Shown here piece by piece: positions 62,208 to 64,000 of a stretch of DNA of 64,000 nucleotides; position 1 is the first letter of the stretch, and every line of letters begins with the position of its first letter. Under the pieces are notes generated by a model. It saw nothing but the letters and a program-made list of their open reading frames with translations. It ran no database searches and was not told where the DNA came from. Both the position numbers and the translations under genes were made by a program. Source of the stretch: G963665545 sp963665545 (lineage in GTDB: Bacteria; Pseudomonadota; Gammaproteobacteria; Xanthomonadales; SZUA-36); assembly GCA_963665545.2 (NCBI GenBank), contig CAXXKZ010000011.1, positions 1 through 64,000 on the forward strand, written 5' to 3'.

Positions 62208-62606
62208 ATGGAAAACATACAGGATCGTTCCCTTTTGTATGAACAGACCGCACATACGGTCATGCCTGCGGGTGAATTAATCCCGTCCGGACTGTATGAA
62301 GCCAGCCTGGCCGAGGTGCACAAGTACGGCAGCGCCTGGGGTGATCGTATCGGCTTTGTGTTCCGGATTACCGAAGGCGAATACACAGGGAAACTGGTTA
62401 CGTTGTCCACGGCCACCAACCTTAGCCGCATGAGCAAGCTGGGTCAGACCTTACATGGCTTGTTGGCCCGAGAGCTGACTGATTACGAAATCCGCGACGG
62501 CTTTGATGCGCAATGTCTGGAAGGGATAGAGTGCCGGATTCTGGTAGACGAACGCACGACCCGGAATGGTACGCCATACGCGACAGTGGGACGGATACTC
62601 AGGTAA
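62208..62606 (+). CDS. hypothetical protein, plasmid/phage-like
   Basis: 132 residues, soluble. Core YEASLAEVHKYGSAWGDRIG and FRITEGEYTGKLVTLST, then RMSKLGQTLHGLLAREL. The layout is like single-stranded-DNA or phage accessory proteins (DUF669-like) but I cannot assign it. Followed by a second plasmid-style gene, so possibly part of a decayed replicon. Confidence 0.5.
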   Translation: MENIQDRSLLYEQTAHTVMPAGELIPSGLYEASLAEVHKYGSAWGDRIGFVFRITEGEYTGKLVTLSTATNLSRMSKLGQTLHGLLARELTDYEIRDGFDAQCLEGIECRILVDERTTRNGTPYATVGRILR

Positions 62607-62656
62607 GGATGTAAGTACCTGAATACTTAAAAGGCCAACAGGGCCAAAGAGGTGGA

Positions 62657-62836
62657 ATGTCAGACCAACAAAAAAAAGGCCCGAGTTCGTTTTGGATTCC
62701 CCGCAAGGTTATAGATGCCCTGCTGGAAGCACAGGCCACAGCCAGCGAGATAGCCGTCTATCTGGTACTTGCTCAACACACGCCAGCAACGGGCGACCAT
62801 TCCACCGCCGGAATTAAGGCAATTTCGGAAGAGTGA
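62657..62836 (+). pseudogene. truncated winged-helix / replication-type protein
   Basis: 59 codons after AGAGGTGGA. The start SSFWIPRKVIDALLEAQA and ASEIAVYLVLAQHT then STAGIKAI look like the N-terminal winged helix of plasmid or ICE regulatory/replication proteins, which are much longer. The frame stops early at EE. Probably a truncated gene. Confidence 0.4.
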
Positions 62837-62878
62837 CGTTCTCCCAATCACACCCTTCGAAGGAGGCGGGAGCGACCC

Positions 62879-63022
62879 ATGAGTTTGTATGGCACGCGAT
62901 CACAGATGAGCCCGACTGTTATAGGACAGGCCGAGTCGGTCGTCGAACGTGTCTACCAGGCCGTTGAACACCTGTGCACGGCTCCCGGCGACGTCCGAAT
63001 CGCCGCTGTTACTTTCTCCTAG
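62879..63022 (+). CDS. possible small fragment, 47 aa
   Basis: Open frame with AGGAGG about 14 bases upstream and the segment SVVERVYQAVEHLCTAPGDV. Might be the remnant of a larger protein. I cannot name it. 63023-63236 holds no gene that I can support. Confidence 0.25.
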   Translation: MSLYGTRSQMSPTVIGQAESVVERVYQAVEHLCTAPGDVRIAAVTFS

Positions 63023-63236
63023 GACCGTGGTTTCACCGTGGTGAGCCCGTGGCGTTAATCCCTGAGTGATGTGGTTTTGATGGGGTTTTGCCCCCCCGTC
63101 CCCGCCTCACAAATACTTGGCGACGGCCCCGCGTTCGGCTGTGGCGCCATCGCCGGTCGGATTGCCTTCTTCATGATCTCTTCAGCCTACCAGCCGCCGC
63201 GGGCCAAAGTTGCAACACAACCGAAATGCGACCCAA

Positions 63237-64000
63237 TTACAGGGGTTTTTTGTTCAGGCGAACTTTATACATGGCTACGCCCAGCCTCCTTACATCATTT
63301 CCCGCCCCGATGGAAGTCGGAGAGACGGCGTCAGGTAAGTCAAATTCAATGGCGATACCCTCAGGGCCGACCAGTTCCTTCGGGATGGTTGCTTGGAACG
63401 TCTGCATCTTTCTCCGGGTGGCCGTCCATTCTCCAACCTTGTTTCCGTTGGCAAGTACATGGACGGTCTGTTTGCGCACCTTCTCCTCCCGGAGGTATGG
63501 AATAAACGTCGCTTCGAGCAAGAGATCGTTCTCCGGTTCCGGAGCTGGCAAATGGAGACTGGCTCGGCGCCCGGTGGTCCAGCACGCATTCCTCTGCTCG
63601 GTCCTGCTCCATCCCTTTCCCATGAAGGCATCGGCGTTACCATTGCTTCCGAACCGAATATCTGTCCCGAACCGGTAGACCGGTAACAGGTGCAAGCTGA
63701 CGGAGCTCATCAATATCGCCAATTTTCTCTTGTCGGCTCCTGTTCCTATCAATCTCGGCACAGACGCATTGGGCAGATCGAATCGTATTTCCACCTCTGG
63801 AGAGTGGATCAGTCTGTTTGGCACAACGGTTCGGAATTGATGCGCCCTCCGTTCGCGGGCAGACCAGAGGTCGATCGCGGTGTCGTTGACAAGAACATAA
63901 ATATTTTGTTCAGGGACCTGCGCCGTAATATAAGGAATGAGTTCGGCCTTCAAGGCAAGATCGGTTTCCGGCACGGTCACTGTCAACTTCAAGCTTGCAC
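63237..64000 (-). CDS. protein with two beta-sandwich-like modules (5' end outside window)
   Basis: At least 254 codons, open to the window edge. Two tandem copies of a ~110-residue module: ALKAELIPYITAQVPEQNIY / VLVNDTAIDLW and the second LLLEATFIPYL / VHVLANGNKVGEW. Each ends with FDLP(D/N)A then (V/S)P and an R(K/R)L segment. The pattern resembles C-terminal modules of DUF7024-type proteins linked to glycosyltransferases; that link is tentative. Substrate and role unknown. Confidence 0.55.
   Translation of the reverse strand, partial: ASLKLTVTVPETDLALKAELIPYITAQVPEQNIYVLVNDTAIDLWSARERRAHQFRTVVPNRLIHSPEVEIRFDLPNASVPRLIGTGADKRKLAILMSSVSLHLLPVYRFGTDIRFGSNGNADAFMGKGWSRTEQRNACWTTGRRASLHLPAPEPENDLLLEATFIPYLREEKVRKQTVHVLANGNKVGEWTATRRKMQTFQATIPKELVGPEGIAIEFDLPDAVSPTSIGAGNDVRRLGVAMYKVRLNKKPL

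Overview
This window looks like the chromosome of a gammaproteobacterium, probably in or near the Xanthomonadales / Wenzhouxiangella / Woeseia part of the class. The evidence is the murJ-ribF-ileS-lspA-ispH block, a type IV minor-pilin cluster next to it, the rplU-rpmA-obg and pspABC operons, the MurL/MurD2 route for D-glutamate best known from Xanthomonas, and an N-terminal membrane module (in the gene at 10961) that is common in those lineages. The taxonomy is an inference from gene content only.

Layout. (1) 1-13455 is an accessory region. It holds two inverted copies of a 1385-bp IS256-family element, one of which splits a small gene with an 8-bp target duplication. It also holds a PAN/SLH-domain secreted protein, an IS21 remnant, a 1355-residue HTH-nuclease-like candidate defence protein behind three palindromes, an IS110 remnant, a membrane-anchored amidohydrolase fusion and a gamma-glutamyltransferase fragment. 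(2) A tRNA-Thr(CGT) gene at 13456-13531 marks the border with the core genome. (3) 13693-47681 is core: minor pilins pilVWXE; ispH, lspA, ileS, ribF, murJ; rpsT; obg, rpmA, rplU; uvrA; a copper chaperone; a DUF4139 gene with one internal stop; enoyl-CoA hydratase, sulfurtransferase, Nudix and FKBP genes; a sigma54-type psp operon; a manC-rmlDCAB sugar-nucleotide block; ssb, ispB, ppiB; and a tightly overlapped aspartokinase-murL-murD2 operon. (4) 47682-50091 is repeat-rich and carries a complete IS110-type transposase gene. (5) 50092-53504 holds an EF-G-like GTPase with an unusual G4 motif, two YbjQ-family genes and a gene fragment cut by an IS. (6) 53505-64000 is accessory again: two more IS256 copies bracketing a DUF3604 tail, a small gene and a tyrosine recombinase; then a TonB-dependent receptor and an amidohydrolase; then an IS1380 fragment, plasmid-like small genes and a partial two-module beta-sandwich-like protein.

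How the genes work together. Much of the core concerns the cell envelope: MurJ flips lipid II, MurD2 and MurL put D-Glu into the stem peptide, the aspartokinase feeds DAP/lysine, LspA matures lipoproteins, IspH and IspB supply isoprenoid units and the ubiquinone tail, RmlABCD and ManC make dTDP-rhamnose and GDP-mannose, and PspABC guards the inner membrane. The accessory ends are shaped by IS256 movement and probably by recombination between its copies. The most promising under-described items are the 1355-residue protein with its palindromic promoter, the membrane-module amidohydrolase fusion, the PAN-SLH protein and a 54-bp intergenic repeat family.
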